From positions 50,281,689 through 50,345,688 of the forward strand of contig NC_061868.1 in NCBI RefSeq assembly GCF_907164915.1: 64,000 bases of DNA, written 5' to 3'. Position numbers and translations under genes: made by a program. Every line of letters starts with the position of its first letter. Within the stretch, counting starts at the first letter, position 1. Below are positions 1-11,475 of the stretch, piece by piece. The notes beneath the pieces were generated by a model. That model saw nothing but the letters and a program-made list of their open reading frames with translations, was not told the origin of the DNA and ran no database searches. The DNA comes from Impatiens glandulifera. Taxonomy: Eukaryota > Streptophyta > Magnoliopsida > Ericales > Balsaminaceae.

Positions 1-3000
1 GCTCAGATATCCAGGCCCTCTTCTGTGGCAATGAACTAGAAATTATGTCAATCTGGTGAGAAGCATCATCTAGCATCGTGTGCCCATCAACAAGATCAGT
101 TTCAATTTCTTTGATCAATAACTCCCAGTGTTCAGATAATGCTCTCAATTCTTCATCCTTTCGTTGTAGCTCTTCATTTAATCTTTCGTTATCTTGGGCC
201 ATAAGAGATGATTTCTCATGTAGCTCCTCCAAATCAGCTTGCAGATGCATCAACTTGTCTTTGGACTCTGTCTCCTCTTGATTATTGAGATTGACTTGCT
301 GCTGAAGAATGTTGAGTTCATCTTGCAAGGATACTATCACCTCTGCAGTTTCGGCTTCAGCTTGCCTACGGACCTCATCCATTTCTTCTTCATTACATGC
401 TTGTAATGAACGATCTTTTTGGTACCAAATATTAATCCTTTTGGCCTTTTCAAGAGACTCTTGCATCTTCTTTAGTTTTGTTTGTAAAGGGGAATCTGTG
501 CCCTCTAAATGATTGGAAGACATGGGATCGCTTGCATCATTACATGGTATTTTCTCCTTCAATGAAGAGATTTCAAGATCGCTGTCTTTTAACAGACGTG
601 CATACAGATTGTTTTTATTCCTAAGATCTTCAATTTCATGGATTGAGAGAAGCTGTTGGGACTCAAGTGCTTCAATAACAGTTGTTGCATCCTTATGTTC
701 TGCTTTTACATTTTCATACTGTTCAGTCATCAATAAAAGCTTCCTATTTACCAACTCAAGATCCCTGTGAAAATCCTTTTCCTTTTCCTCCATTTCAACA
801 TAAGACGATCTTTCTTCTCTAAGAACAATCTTTAGAATATCAAGTTCTAGTTGCAAGTCCACTAGTTCTTCCGAGTGTTGTGCAATAGTTTCATGCCACA
901 TCATTCTATCATTGTTTCCAACTTCTTTGAGATATTGGCTGTCAGGACATTTAGCTTCAATTATTGGCTCCTGAAAGTCATGAATTGTTACAAGAAGATT
1001 AATAAATACTTAAATACATTACTACAATTGTAGAACCTTATGAAAACCAGCATCTGAGTCATCTCGAATTCATCATTTTTCAATCGCACTACTGGGTGGC
1101 TGAAAACAATATTGAGTCCCCGTCTAACCAATTATTCATTTTCATTACTGATTTCTCAGTCATTTTATTCTTCACAAATGGTGGTTCATGAAATATTAAA
1201 CAAAAATCACCTTTATGACTTCAGTACTGCAATCAGGAGCAGATTCAAGACCATTCAGAGAGCCACGCAACTCATTAACTTCACTGCATAGGATAGAAAA
1301 ATAATAGTGCTTTCATTACAGAGAAGTCACAGAGAGCAGAAAACAACCTTGAAGAAGAAGTGATATTATTCTTACTTTCTAAGCCGTGCATTATTCTCTA
1401 AACATGAGGTTAAGCTTGTTTTGTAGTCTTCCATCTCTTTGAGAGTTGTGTTTAACTGAAATCAATAGTAAGACAATCTTAGTTATGAAGATTCATGAGA
1501 GATCATTGAAAAACCCTTACTAAAATTATAAAGCAACCTGCAATTGGAGTGACTCAGTCTCCTTAATAATTTTTACAGCTTCCTGCATTAAGAAAAATTG
1601 TAACATTTAAGTCAAATTGTGAGAAGCCAGCTTTTCAAAGTGAAATTCCCTAAAAAAACAGGAAGCATGCTACTTTGTCAGGTTTACCAGAGGAGGGACT
1701 TTTGGTTGAGGATGATCTTGCTGTCTCAAATTCACATCAAGAAAATAAACCATCTGCAAAAATGATTCGCTTATATGGTTTCAGATCACAGAAAATAACA
1801 AGATTAGGATGAAATATATAGCATGTACACTTAATATATTACCTGCTCACGCAGTTGAGATAGCTCTGATAGTAGCATTTCCCTCTCCCCTTCTTCATAG
1901 AAATCTTGAAATCTATGATCGTAAAAATTATTTTGTTAAATCCGCTAGACAAAGAACCAGTTGACAAGAATTTCTTAGCCAGAAAAAATATACCTTCTCA
2001 GTTGTTCTAAAAGCCTGATATTTTCTCTAGCAAAGCGAGTCACTTCTGGATTTCTCTCTAGTCTGGCTTTAAGGAGCTCAATCTCTTCAGATAATGAAGT
2101 ATTCTCTTGCTGTAAATAAGCATCTGGAGGAATTAGGCCACCAACAAGTGACTCCAACCTCTGGATTTTTTCTTCCCGAAATTTCAACATCATTTTTGTG
2201 CACCTGGTGTCCTCCTCTCTTTGATTAACCTTGTGATAGATATTATTAAGGGACTCAAAGGTCAAGTGATGTGAACAACTTATAAGTTTTCTCAACAGCC
2301 ATTTACTTCTCATGAAAGAAGGAGAAGAAAATTAATTAAGGAACCTAACTACCTAAGATTAAATAGAAAGAAGGTTCACAGTTGTAAGAGATTACCAAGC
2401 GGTTCAGTTGCTCCATCTCAGCTTCAAGTTGCTTAATTGTAGTATCTGACATCTGCTCTCTTCTCAAAGCACCAGCAAGAGTTGTCTCCAATGATCTCAG
2501 CTAAAGGAAAACAAATGATTTAAAAGGATAAAGATAAGATAAACTCGTCTGAAGGAGAGTGGTTCATGGTAGTAAAATAAGATCATTATGGTTTCAGAGC
2601 TAAACGACAACCTTAAAGGGAAAAACAATAGGCTAAAAGCATGTTTTTTATACAATATATCAAAACAAGGCATTTACTTCCTACAGATGAATTATGGCAA
2701 TCCATCAACTAGAATCATTAATTTCTTTGACTTTTACCAGTGTAATTACAACTTCAAAACTTAGGAGGACCATGTTTACCTGCTTAGAAGACAACATAAG
2801 AACATCCTTAGACTCAGATACAAAAGTGTCACAGTGCTGCTGATCAATTTCAACTCCTTTATCATTGCAAGCATTTTCATGGTACTGTAGTCTATCAACC
2901 ATCCCAAAAGATAAAGATCTGGATACATTTTGTTGCCGTTTGAGGGAAGAAAGTTCCTCCTAATCAAGAGAGTACAGATTAGATAATGATGAACAAATGA

Positions 3001-5799
3001 GCACAGAGGTGCACAGTATCTTGTTAAAATTAAACTAGATACCGACTTTGAGAAGCAGAATCTGGTGTTGCAGTACAATGACATCACCAGAAGAATCTTC
3101 GTTCACAATAGCCTTCAGGATTAAAGTACCACTATGAGTGAGTTTCAAGACTAGTTTTGTATGTTAACTGGATATCCAAATTCACATAACATTACAGGTG
3201 AACTCACATTGTTCTGAATGAGCTTTGCTCTTTGAGCAAACTTTAAAGTGTTAAGAGTTTCAGCAGCACAACTGGAGAGTAAAAATGATTCAGTGCAATG
3301 TTTCAAATTTGAGCAAATTCTGCAATCCAAAATATGATGAAGTATAAGAAGATGCGCGGCGCCTACCAGATGGAAGGGCTTATGTTGGCAATTATCATCG
3401 TCTTTGAGTTACCACCAAGTGAGTCCTGCAAGACTCTTGTTTTCAGCAATGAAACAGAAAAGAACAGATAGAAACTTCTTAATCACAATTGACAAATCAG
3501 GATTTGCCTGAAGAAGAAAAGTCAGCCTTGAATCCCTGTAAGGAATATGCTTCATCTTTCCATTTGCGACATCTACTAAAACCATGATCACGTGACTACA
3601 AAAGAGCAGATAATTCAATGTAAAAAATTATAAGCACAGAAAAGGAAATTACTTTTTGAAAACTTTATGCTACAATAGTGTATGAAAAGAGACATGGATT
3701 TTGTACCCTAATGTGGACAATGATTTGTTAATATTTGCTGCCTCCTTAAGGCGTTCGCCTTCAGCACCAGAACTTTTCTGCCTGTAATGGACAATCAGGA
3801 CCACAGTAATTGTAAGCACTGTTTTCCTTTTCACGACTTAATTATTCAGTTCTTCAGTAATAGCATAAAAACAACTGAAACGATACCTTTCCGAGCCAGC
3901 GAGATCAACAAGATTTAATCGTGCAAATCTTAGGTTGCAATTGTTATCTTTTTCCCATCTACTCTCAATAACACATGTAAAAACACTGTGGGAACGGCTA
4001 CTCTCTCTGTTCATATTTGTAGCTGCTACTCGTCTATTCGAAGAACCCTGTCAAAATAAGTTGTGGGATTCAGTGTATGCAACAAATGAATGCCGATATT
4101 TCAAATCGCAGAAAATGACAGATAAAACCATGAGCTACATAATCACCTGGCTCAAAAGAGTGAGAATGTCGCCAACGGTTTGAACTTCAAACTCTGAAAG
4201 ATTTTCAACATAGACACCCTTTTTGACATCCTCTCGTATCTACACATATGGTATGTTGAGAATCACTCTACAGATATTAACAATACATTACAACCTTATG
4301 AGAAAATGGATCTTACTGATAAATTTGTAGAAGAAGGATCAAGAAGATCAGTGATTTGTTCATTATATATCTCTAGGAAGGAACACTTGCAGTTGTATTT
4401 CAGTTTCTCATCTCTTCTGCTTTCTTCTTCCTATGAATTGGAAAATATATTAAAAATCAAAGATCACTCAAATAATGAAGAAAACAATCACTAAAAGTAA
4501 AAAGTTATGAAGATAGTAATAAGTCAACAAGTTACAGCTCGGATTCTGGCAAATAAGAACTCAAATGTTCTAGGTGTCATTCCACGATTTGGGGAGGGCC
4601 TGACTTGCAATTCATCTATCTCTCCCAGCATTGTGTGGGTCTTTCCACTTCCCGTCTACATCAGTGTCAAGAGAAAATTAGAAGATTGTCTATCTATCAT
4701 ATACAAATAACCTATTATTTTTCTACTTACCTGCCCATAGGCAAACATACAACTATTGTATCCAGACAAACAGTTTTCCACTATAGGCAGACCAACCATT
4801 CTAAAAAGTGTTTCCTGTGAAAATTGGCAATCATTATAAGCATGCAGCCAAATTAGAACTTCAGTTGCAAAGAGCATCATAGTTCAGTTTCCAAATCTCA
4901 CTTGATTAATTGTTTCACAAGCTACATGGTCAAATGTAAATCGAGTTTCTGGCTGACCAATCCAGGTGATAGATTGTACACTCTCTTGCTTCAGACATCT
5001 ATTATAACCATAAGAACCCTTTTCCATGCTATTGAGAGGACGAACTCGTATCAAAACCTATGATAACAAAGAAAAAGTTAAGCACAAACTTCAATACCAA
5101 GATAACATAAATGGTTGGGATACTTTAGATTCTTGCCTGTACACTATGATCCATCCAGAAAGATGGATCTTCTTTAAGATCGAAATGTGGAACCTCAACT
5201 GTATTAACAACAGTGGACGGCCCTTTGGACAAAGCAGCATAGCTCCCAATTCTAGGAGCTCCATTTACTGGAGGCCGGGGAACACTCATTGGAGCAGGAT
5301 TCAGTGGCTTGCTAACACTCTTAGTAGGAGTGCTCTGAGTAGAACTGAACTCTGAATTAGCTCTACCAACTGTCTTAGTCGACCTTGGAGTAGTCATAGG
5401 AGCTAAACTGCCCCCAGCACCTCGGCTCGATTGGCTAACAGCATAATTAGAAAAATCAAACCGGCCCTCCTCGAATACTTCACTGGACTCATTCTTCTGT
5501 GCCCAGCCAAACCGGTTTTTCCTTGGCAAAAAAGGGTTGTCGGGTGTTTGAAGAGAATCGGTACTTTTTCTCTTTGTTTTAGTGGGCGTTCTATCAACTT
5601 TGGAGTTCTTGAAACCATGTTCTTGGTCGAGAACTAATTTGCTTGGGCTTGGTTCTTGAATCGTGTTGAGGGGAGGCCTAGTAAGATCGACAGAGGTCTG
5701 AGAACCCAACGAATCCCTAGGATTTACTGGCACATTTTCAATCTCATCCGAATCCAAACTTTTTGAATTTCGGCGAGGGTATTTGTAATCCCGAAGCAT
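1..5799 (-). CDS. POK2: KIN-12 class kinesin (POK1/POK2-like), 3' part outside window
   Basis: Plus-end kinesin of the KIN-12 class; family members act at the phragmoplast and division site in plant cytokinesis. The ATG is at 5799. Exons: 5137-5799, 4902-5057, 4731-4814, 4536-4655, 4317-4430, 4147-4239, 3887-4047, 3707-3781, 3508-3595, 3367-3425, 3208-3271, 3047-3112, 2780-2959, 2396-2500, 1994-2229, 1843-1912, 1688-1753, 1538-1582, 1376-1455, 1211-1283, then 970 off the edge. All phases agree, giving 1189 residues so far. The N-terminal ~215 residues are Ser/Pro-rich. The motor runs about 216-560: VLIRVRPLN near 222, P-loop GQTGSGKT about 300-307, switch I ESSRSH ending at 430, switch II DLAGSE 458-463. 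A long Glu/Lys/Leu coiled-coil stalk follows and is open to base 1. Introns 1 and 9 start with GC instead of GT. The class call is firm; POK2 rests on architecture and remembered synteny. Confidence 0.93.
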
Positions 5800-6303
5800 T
5801 CTGAGGAAGGGGAAATGAAATGCAGGTTCAGATGTAATGTAGTAGCATCAAGAATTTGAATTTGGAAGGGGAAAAATTACCTGTAAGTTGAAATGAAGAG
5901 AACTCCAGAATAACGAGACCGATTAATAGCTGCTTACTCTCATAAATTCAAGGAGAAATTGAAATATCTTTCGGATTGTTCTTGAGGTCTGGTGAGCTCA
6001 TTTCTTGATACCCAATCTGATGAGAACTTGTTCAATTCTCGATTCAGATACATTCAGATGAACTTGTTCATCTCTCTCTCTCTCTCTAACTCACTTTAAA
6101 TCGTATAAAAAAAATTAGATGAACAAGATCTGTAAGAGTGGCTTGCTAAATAAAGAACAAGAACGGAAAAGAAAGGAAATGGAAACGGACGGCTGGGATG
6201 TAATGAAATTTGAAAATGATTTTCATCGCGCTTTACGCATTCGAAAGAAGGAAATTCTCAATTCATCACGGGACCCATATATTTGGTGAACCTATTCAAA
6301 TTT
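5800..6303 (-). promoter_or_regulatory. 5' flank of the kinesin gene
   Basis: Upstream region of the KIN-12 gene. It contains a (TC)n tract at about 6071-6090, a common feature of plant 5' UTRs and core promoters, and a TATA-like run near 6098-6106 on the minus strand. The latter is far (about 300 bases) from the ATG, so either the leader is long or it is not the TATA box. No ORF of note is present. Confidence 0.4.
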
Positions 6304-7204
6304 TTTTGTAATTACTATTTTTTAAAGTTGTAACGTCTTTAGTTTTTTGTTTTTTTTTCTTTTTCCAGTTTTCCTGGTTTGAATTATTTTGAGAATTCAA
6401 ATATTCATGAAAGAATAATTAAATAATGTTATTTTGACTTTTTGTGTTATACCCAAGTGAAGTTTATCTATAATAATACTTAAACAAATCATAAATCTTG
6501 ATTAACAAAAGTTAATAACAAAGTCATTATTTATTTGTTTTGTTCAAATAATTAACTGTAATTAAAAAAAACTAAATTGTGATGGGATTTTCTCACAAAA
6601 AAGGATTTGAGCATTTGATATCTCATGCATCTATTTATTCTAATAAATTGACTTATTTTTGTAAATAAACTTATATTATAAATACATATTTAATGAATTA
6701 TACCTTATAAGAGAAATAATCTAAATAAGTATTTATGGCATTTACAATATTGAGATGTTTGATCTTGTAATTCGGTCTTTCAGTTTTCAATACGATCTAT
6801 TTTTGGAGAGATTTTTTTCAAGTTTGACCGGGATGAAACGGAGATATTATTTGTGCCCATGAATGACACTGCTTCAATTTCAACTTGAAAAGTATAAACG
6901 CAGTTAAATATATAATATTATTAATATATTTATTTATTATTTATATTTTATAAGAGTTTAAAATTATTTTTTTATAATAATATAAATTTTCAATATATTA
7001 AATTATATATTATATTAAAAAATTTATTTATAAAATTTTATTTTATATAATATGGTATAAACAACACCTAATAAAAAAATATAAAGAAATAAATTGGGAT
7101 GGAATGGGATGATAAATGTATTTATTGCACTAATTCGCACAATTTTCATCACTCATTTATTACATTTCTCGCACGAAAATTCGCATCATTATCATCCTCC
7201 TTTA
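6304..7204. repeat. AT-rich spacer, first copy of a tandem flanking repeat
   Basis: No gene is seen. The stretch 6423-6605 matches 10987-11165 and 11555-11735: all carry an AAACAAATCATAAAT-type block, then GATTAACAAAAG, then a phrase near GTCATTATTTATT, then TAATTAAAAAAA. The shared order shows this is one of three diverged direct copies of a unit whose other half is the kinesin exon 2 fragment. Identity was judged by eye only. Confidence 0.65.
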
Positions 7205-7336
7205 TTTAATTAATTATTTCACAAGTTCTATAATGTAAATCGAAATTTGGGTTAATCATTCAGGCGATAGATTGTACATTACTTCACAATATATTGTGAC
7301 CGCAATAAGCCCTTCCATGCTATTGAGAGGACAAAC
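7205..7336 (-). pseudogene. Decayed copy of KIN-12 exon 2
   Basis: This stretch lines up with 4908-5049, the second exon of the kinesin gene and its 3' splice region. Shared phrases include GATAGATTGTACA, CCTTCCATGC or TTTTCCATGC, and GCTATTGAGAGGAC. It has many substitutions and indels and is not translatable. It lies in the same orientation as the parent exon. The retrotransposon inserted directly after 7336, and the matching rest of the copy (intron 1 sequence) resumes at 10856-10905. It is therefore a tandem duplication remnant later split by the transposon. Confidence 0.8.
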
Positions 7337-7707
7337 TGATGCAGCGTGCGTGGCTAGGATGAATCTTTATCAAGATTCGTTGATTCTTACGAATACCGAA
7401 ATTGATAGATATTGAGGAAACCTCGTTTTCTGATTAATAATCTTCTTCTCCCTTACAATGGAATACCTTCAGGGTATTTATAGGACTTACACGTATTAAA
7501 TTAGGAATTACGTCTAATTACAATTTAATTACACTAATTTAGGATATTCCTTCCATAACAAGAATATCCCTACTTAATTTAGAATATCCCTTGTAATCTC
7601 TTCCTTAATTAGAATATATATTATAATCCTTTCCTTGATTAGAATATATCTTCCAATCCCTTCCTTAATTAGATTATCTTCCAATCTCTTCGACTCGCAC
7701 CGCATCA
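7337..7707 (-). repeat. 3' LTR of the gypsy element
   Basis: 371-bp long terminal repeat, bounded by TGATGCAG and GCATCA on the + strand and so by TG...CA on either strand. No difference from the 10480-10850 copy was found by eye, which implies a very recent insertion. The element ORF runs through the purine tract and stops inside this LTR at 7674. Confidence 0.93.
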
Positions 7708-10448
7708 TTCCCCCCAGGGTAGAAAAGATTCGTCCTCGAATCTGGAACCGCATCATCCTCATCAGAAGAAGACTCACCCACAAAAGGAACAAGATGCTTC
7801 ACATTGAACACATCAGAGGTACGCACATGGCTGGGAAGGCGTAAACGATAAGCATTGGGGTTGATCTTCTCCACAATCTCAACAGGACCAATCTTCTTAG
7901 CAGCAAGCTTGCTATATTCATGAGCTGGAAAACGATCCTTAGTCAGAATAGCCCACACAAAGTCACCAACTTCAAAATCAACAGCACGCCTTCTCGAATC
8001 AGCCTTCTCCTTGTACTTGGCAGTAGCAGCAACCAAGCGGTCATGAGTGGTCTGATGAACCTGAGCCAACTGACCAACAAAATCCGCAGCAGTGGAATGA
8101 GGACGCACCTTGCTGGGCAGCGCTAACAAATCAAGAGGAGCACGCGGAGACAGCCCGTAAATCACATGGAAAGGACTGAAACCAGTGGAGCGATTAACAG
8201 CATGATTGTGAGCAAACTTCCCAATGAAAGGGCGAAGAGCCTGGTTCATCATACGCATAAAGGTGCTAGGAGCATTCGACAGACCACACGGCATAACCAG
8301 CCACTCATATAAGCCCTCACGAGTCTTAAAGGCAGTCTTCCACTCATCACCCATGCGAATACGAATCTGATGGTATCCACTCTTGAGATCCAGTTTGCTA
8401 AACACAGAAGCACCACCCAACTGATCCAACAAGTCATCTAACCGGGGAATAGGAAACCGATAACGCACTGTAATCTTGTTGATAGCACGACTATCAATGC
8501 ACATACGCCAAGACCCATCCTTTTTTGGGGAAAGAAGGGCCGGGACAGCACAGGGACTAAGGCTCTCTCGAATGTGTCCCTTAGCCAGCAAGTCCTCCAC
8601 CTGTCTACGCAACTCTTCATGTTCTTTGGGACTCATGCGGTAATGAGGACGGTTGGGTAGGGCAGCACCTGGAACCAAGTCAATGTGATGCTGGATATCA
8701 CGCAAAGGAGGCAAGGCACAAGGCAGATTCTCAGGAAAAACATCTGCAAACTCCTGTAACAGCGGCTGCACTGGAATAGGCACCTCAGAACTAGCACCGC
8801 AGGTAATCAGCGAACAAAATAGAGCAAACACCATGCCTGATTCGACCATGGCGGTCTGAAAAGGACCCCGAGACAACAAGGTGGCAGGGGGGGACGCATG
8901 ATGAGTGGGGGCAGCACCCTTCTTGGGCTGATTTGGCATCAACACAATCTTGGTACCATGAAATAAGAACGTGTAGGTATTAGCACGCCCATCATGTATA
9001 ACAGAATGATCAAACTGCCAAGGGCGACCAAGTAAAAGGTGACAAGCATCCATAGGAACCACATCACAATATACAGCATCACGATAATGGGAACCAATGG
9101 AAAAATTAACAAGTACGCGCTTCGAAACTGTAACATCCGTACCTTGACTCAGCCAGGACAAGCGATAAGGCTTGGGATGAGGTTCAGTGGACAGACCCAG
9201 CTTCGAAACTGCAACCTCAGAAATCACATTCTCACAACTCCCAGCATCAATGATGAAGGTGCAAACTTTGCCACCGATGGTACAAGTGGAATGGAACAGA
9301 TTATTGCGTAACCACTCGTTGTCAGGAGCACGAGGGGTTAAACATGATCGACGAATCACCAAAAGGGGGCCAACATCACCAGAAACATACTCCTCCGCTG
9401 CCTCATCATCATAAACATCATACACTGGGGCTGAATCTGAAGGAAGAGCAGAGTCAGGATCATCCACCTCAGTAAAAAGACCACGATTGGTGGACTTTGG
9501 GTTGCGACACTCTGCTTGGCGATGGCCAACTTCACCACAATCGAAACAACGCAAGCCACCGGGACGTCCCTGTGGGGGGGCTGTAGTGCCGCGAGGGGGG
9601 GCTGGGGTGGGATGGGCCGACTGGGAAGAAGAACCAATGCCACTAGTGGGGACAACCTGTTTTCCAAAGCTACCCGAACCGCGCCTAGCTAGCTGTTTCT
9701 CAGCCTGTGAAGCACGCTGATGTGCCTCAGAAACAGTCAAGGGATCAAACATATTCAAAATATCCTGCAACTGGAGGCGAAGGCCACCAATATAGCGAGA
9801 AACCAACTGGAGAGGGGACTCAGACAGGTCAACACGAGCCACAAAGGTGTAAAACTCAGTGGAATAGTCATCCACGGAACGAGAACCCTGACGAAGATTC
9901 TGGAACCGCTGGTACAGGTTACGTTCGTAATTATATGGTAGAAACGCAGCCCTAATATGCTTCCTGAATTTGTCCCAATTCGTGAGCTTTGCCTTACCAT
10001 GACGAACACGTGTCTGTTTCAACTGCTGCCACCATGCTTGTGCACGACCATGTAAGCGGATCGTAACAAGGGGTACACGACGATCTGCAGGAACTTCCTT
10101 GAAATCCAGAATCTCTTCAACCTGAGAAAGCCAATCAATAAACTCTTCCGGTGATAGACTACCATCGAACTTAGGGATGTCCACCCTGAAAGCCTGCTCC
10201 CAGCGATGATTGGGGCGTTCAGGGGATCGATTCCGAAGACCACCGAAGGGGTTTTCATCTGTCATCGTAACATCATCTTCAGGGTGGTGCATGTGCATAG
10301 ATGCATCCATCCGCTGCGTCAACCATTCAACCTGCCGCTTCAAATCGTCGTTATCACGGCGAAACTCAGCGTTTTCACGTCGCAACTCAGCAAGGTCACC
10401 ATCATCAGCACCAGGGGTAGGGTTGCGCGGCTGTCTTCGGGGCGGCAT
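7674..10448 (-). CDS. Fused gag-pol polyprotein with large in-frame pol deletion
   Basis: 924 codons, starting ATG (MPPRRQPR) about 30 bases after the LTR. Order: a Glu/Arg coiled segment (about 15-50); gag (about 85-270); a zinc knuckle beginning CFDCGEVGH (about 299-312); an aspartic protease with IDAGS near residue 398; and an RT N-terminal half (about 600-744) with KDGSWRMCIDSRAIN, FSKLDLKSGYHQIR and MPCGLSNAPSTF. At FIGKF (near base 8215) the frame passes directly into AHNHAVNRSTGFSPF, the C-terminal end of integrase, then a GDFVW segment and FNVKHLVPF. In intact relatives the YxDD motif, RNase H and integrase DDE core lie between these. The frame stays open across the junction. No chromodomain was recognised. 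Gag and protease look intact, so a structural role using polymerase supplied by another copy is possible but unproven. Confidence 0.92.
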   Translation of the reverse strand: MPPRRQPRNPTPGADDGDLAELRRENAEFRRDNDDLKRQVEWLTQRMDASMHMHHPEDDVTMTDENPFGGLRNRSPERPNHRWEQAFRVDIPKFDGSLSPEEFIDWLSQVEEILDFKEVPADRRVPLVTIRLHGRAQAWWQQLKQTRVRHGKAKLTNWDKFRKHIRAAFLPYNYERNLYQRFQNLRQGSRSVDDYSTEFYTFVARVDLSESPLQLVSRYIGGLRLQLQDILNMFDPLTVSEAHQRASQAEKQLARRGSGSFGKQVVPTSGIGSSSQSAHPTPAPPRGTTAPPQGRPGGLRCFDCGEVGHRQAECRNPKSTNRGLFTEVDDPDSALPSDSAPVYDVYDDEAAEEYVSGDVGPLLVIRRSCLTPRAPDNEWLRNNLFHSTCTIGGKVCTFIIDAGSCENVISEVAVSKLGLSTEPHPKPYRLSWLSQGTDVTVSKRVLVNFSIGSHYRDAVYCDVVPMDACHLLLGRPWQFDHSVIHDGRANTYTFLFHGTKIVLMPNQPKKGAAPTHHASPPATLLSRGPFQTAMVESGMVFALFCSLITCGASSEVPIPVQPLLQEFADVFPENLPCALPPLRDIQHHIDLVPGAALPNRPHYRMSPKEHEELRRQVEDLLAKGHIRESLSPCAVPALLSPKKDGSWRMCIDSRAINKITVRYRFPIPRLDDLLDQLGGASVFSKLDLKSGYHQIRIRMGDEWKTAFKTREGLYEWLVMPCGLSNAPSTFMRMMNQALRPFIGKFAHNHAVNRSTGFSPFHVIYGLSPRAPLDLLALPSKVRPHSTAADFVGQLAQVHQTTHDRLVAATAKYKEKADSRRRAVDFEVGDFVWAILTKDRFPAHEYSKLAAKKIGPVEIVEKINPNAYRLRLPSHVRTSDVFNVKHLVPFVGESSSDEDDAVPDSRTNLFYPGGNDAVRVEEIGR
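7708..7720 (-). other. Polypurine tract of the element
   Basis: On the minus strand the bases just before the 3' LTR read CCCTGGGGGGAA, a purine-rich run in the position and orientation of the plus-strand primer of LTR retrotransposons. Confidence 0.75.
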
Positions 10449-10460
10449 ACCTCAGGGTCG

Positions 10461-10479
10461 ACTGGAATCTGATACCAAC
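10461..10479 (-). other. tRNA-Met primer binding site
   Basis: Directly after the 5' LTR the minus strand reads GTTGGTATCAGATTCCAG. TGGTATCAGA is the usual plant retrotransposon primer site, complementary to the 3' end of initiator methionine tRNA. Confidence 0.85.
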
Positions 10480-10850
10480 TGATGCAGCGTGCGTGGCTAG
10501 GATGAATCTTTATCAAGATTCGTTGATTCTTACGAATACCGAAATTGATAGATATTGAGGAAACCTCGTTTTCTGATTAATAATCTTCTTCTCCCTTACA
10601 ATGGAATACCTTCAGGGTATTTATAGGACTTACACGTATTAAATTAGGAATTACGTCTAATTACAATTTAATTACACTAATTTAGGATATTCCTTCCATA
10701 ACAAGAATATCCCTACTTAATTTAGAATATCCCTTGTAATCTCTTCCTTAATTAGAATATATATTATAATCCTTTCCTTGATTAGAATATATCTTCCAAT
10801 CCCTTCCTTAATTAGATTATCTTCCAATCTCTTCGACTCGCACCGCATCA
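10480..10850 (-). repeat. 5' LTR of the gypsy element, with TATA box
   Basis: 371-bp LTR matching 7337-7707. On the minus strand it holds CCTATAAATACCC at about 10615-10627, a good TATA box for the element's own transcription. It is followed by the primer site and, about 30 bases on, the gag start codon. Confidence 0.93.
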
Positions 10851-10855
10851 CAAAC

Positions 10856-11475
10856 ACTTATAAAACCTACAAACTCACATAAATGTTTTAGAAACTTTAA
10901 ATTCTTGAGATCTTCTTTAGTTTACTTTTACATCCCATTTATTCAAAGTAGGATTTTTTTTTTTTGAGAATTAAAACCATACTCACTTAAGAATATTAAT
11001 AATGATTTTTATATTCTACTTAAGCTCACCCATAACACTCAAACAAATCATAAATTTCAGATTAACAAAAGCTAGTAACAAGGCCATTATTTATTTTATT
11101 TTCAAATAATAAAGTTTAATTAAAAAAAACTGGGAATTAAATTGTGATTGGATTTTCTAAATTACAAATACTGCATGGGTCTCACAAATTTTTTAAAATT
11201 TAACATGATAAAAATGATAGCAAAAAAAAATATCACCAAATTAAATGAAAACAAGATGATAAATACATTTATTATTTATTGCACAAATTCGAGCCGTGCA
11301 CAATTATCATCGCTATTTTATTTGAATAATTGTTTCGCAAGCTAAATGGTAAAATGTAACCGAGAAGTCAAATCAATGCCATTGAGTGAGAGGACGAATT
11401 ATTATCAAAAACATACAAACTGGTTGGAATAATTTAGATAACATAAATGGTTGGAATAATTTAGATTCTTGTCAT
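10856..11475 (-). pseudogene. Further tandem copies of the KIN-12 exon 2/intron 1 unit
   Basis: 10856-10905 is the continuation of the copy split by the retrotransposon: AAAACCTA, then ACATAAATG, then a TTAAATTCTTG-type end, matching kinesin intron 1 at 5050-5135. 10906-11320 is spacer like that at 6304-7204. 11325-11475 is a second kinesin-like copy: TTGTTTCGCAAGCTAAATGG, then GAGAGGACGAA, then GATAACATAAATGGTTGG, then TTTAGATTCTTG. The intron 1 end is clearly recognisable here. No reading frame survives. Confidence 0.75.

Larger units (their letters stand above)
7337..10850 (-). mobile_element. Ty3/gypsy LTR retrotransposon, internally deleted, young
   Basis: A complete element of 3514 bp. 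Two 371-bp LTRs (7337-7707 and 10480-10850) begin TG and end CA and look identical by eye. A 5-bp target duplication, CAAAC, lies at 7332-7336 and 10851-10855. Read on the minus strand, the 5' LTR is followed by a primer binding site starting TGGTATCAGA, complementary to the 3' end of initiator Met tRNA; a purine tract precedes the 3' LTR. One ORF of 924 codons spans gag to the end of integrase but lacks the RT active site, RNase H and the integrase core. It therefore cannot move alone, although its LTRs and priming sites look functional. It inserted into a decayed kinesin exon copy. Confidence 0.95.

Noticed and set aside
7635..10482. Several short ORFs opposite the retrotransposon ORF
   Set aside because: They overlap the long gag-pol frame, whose conserved motifs show which frame is real.
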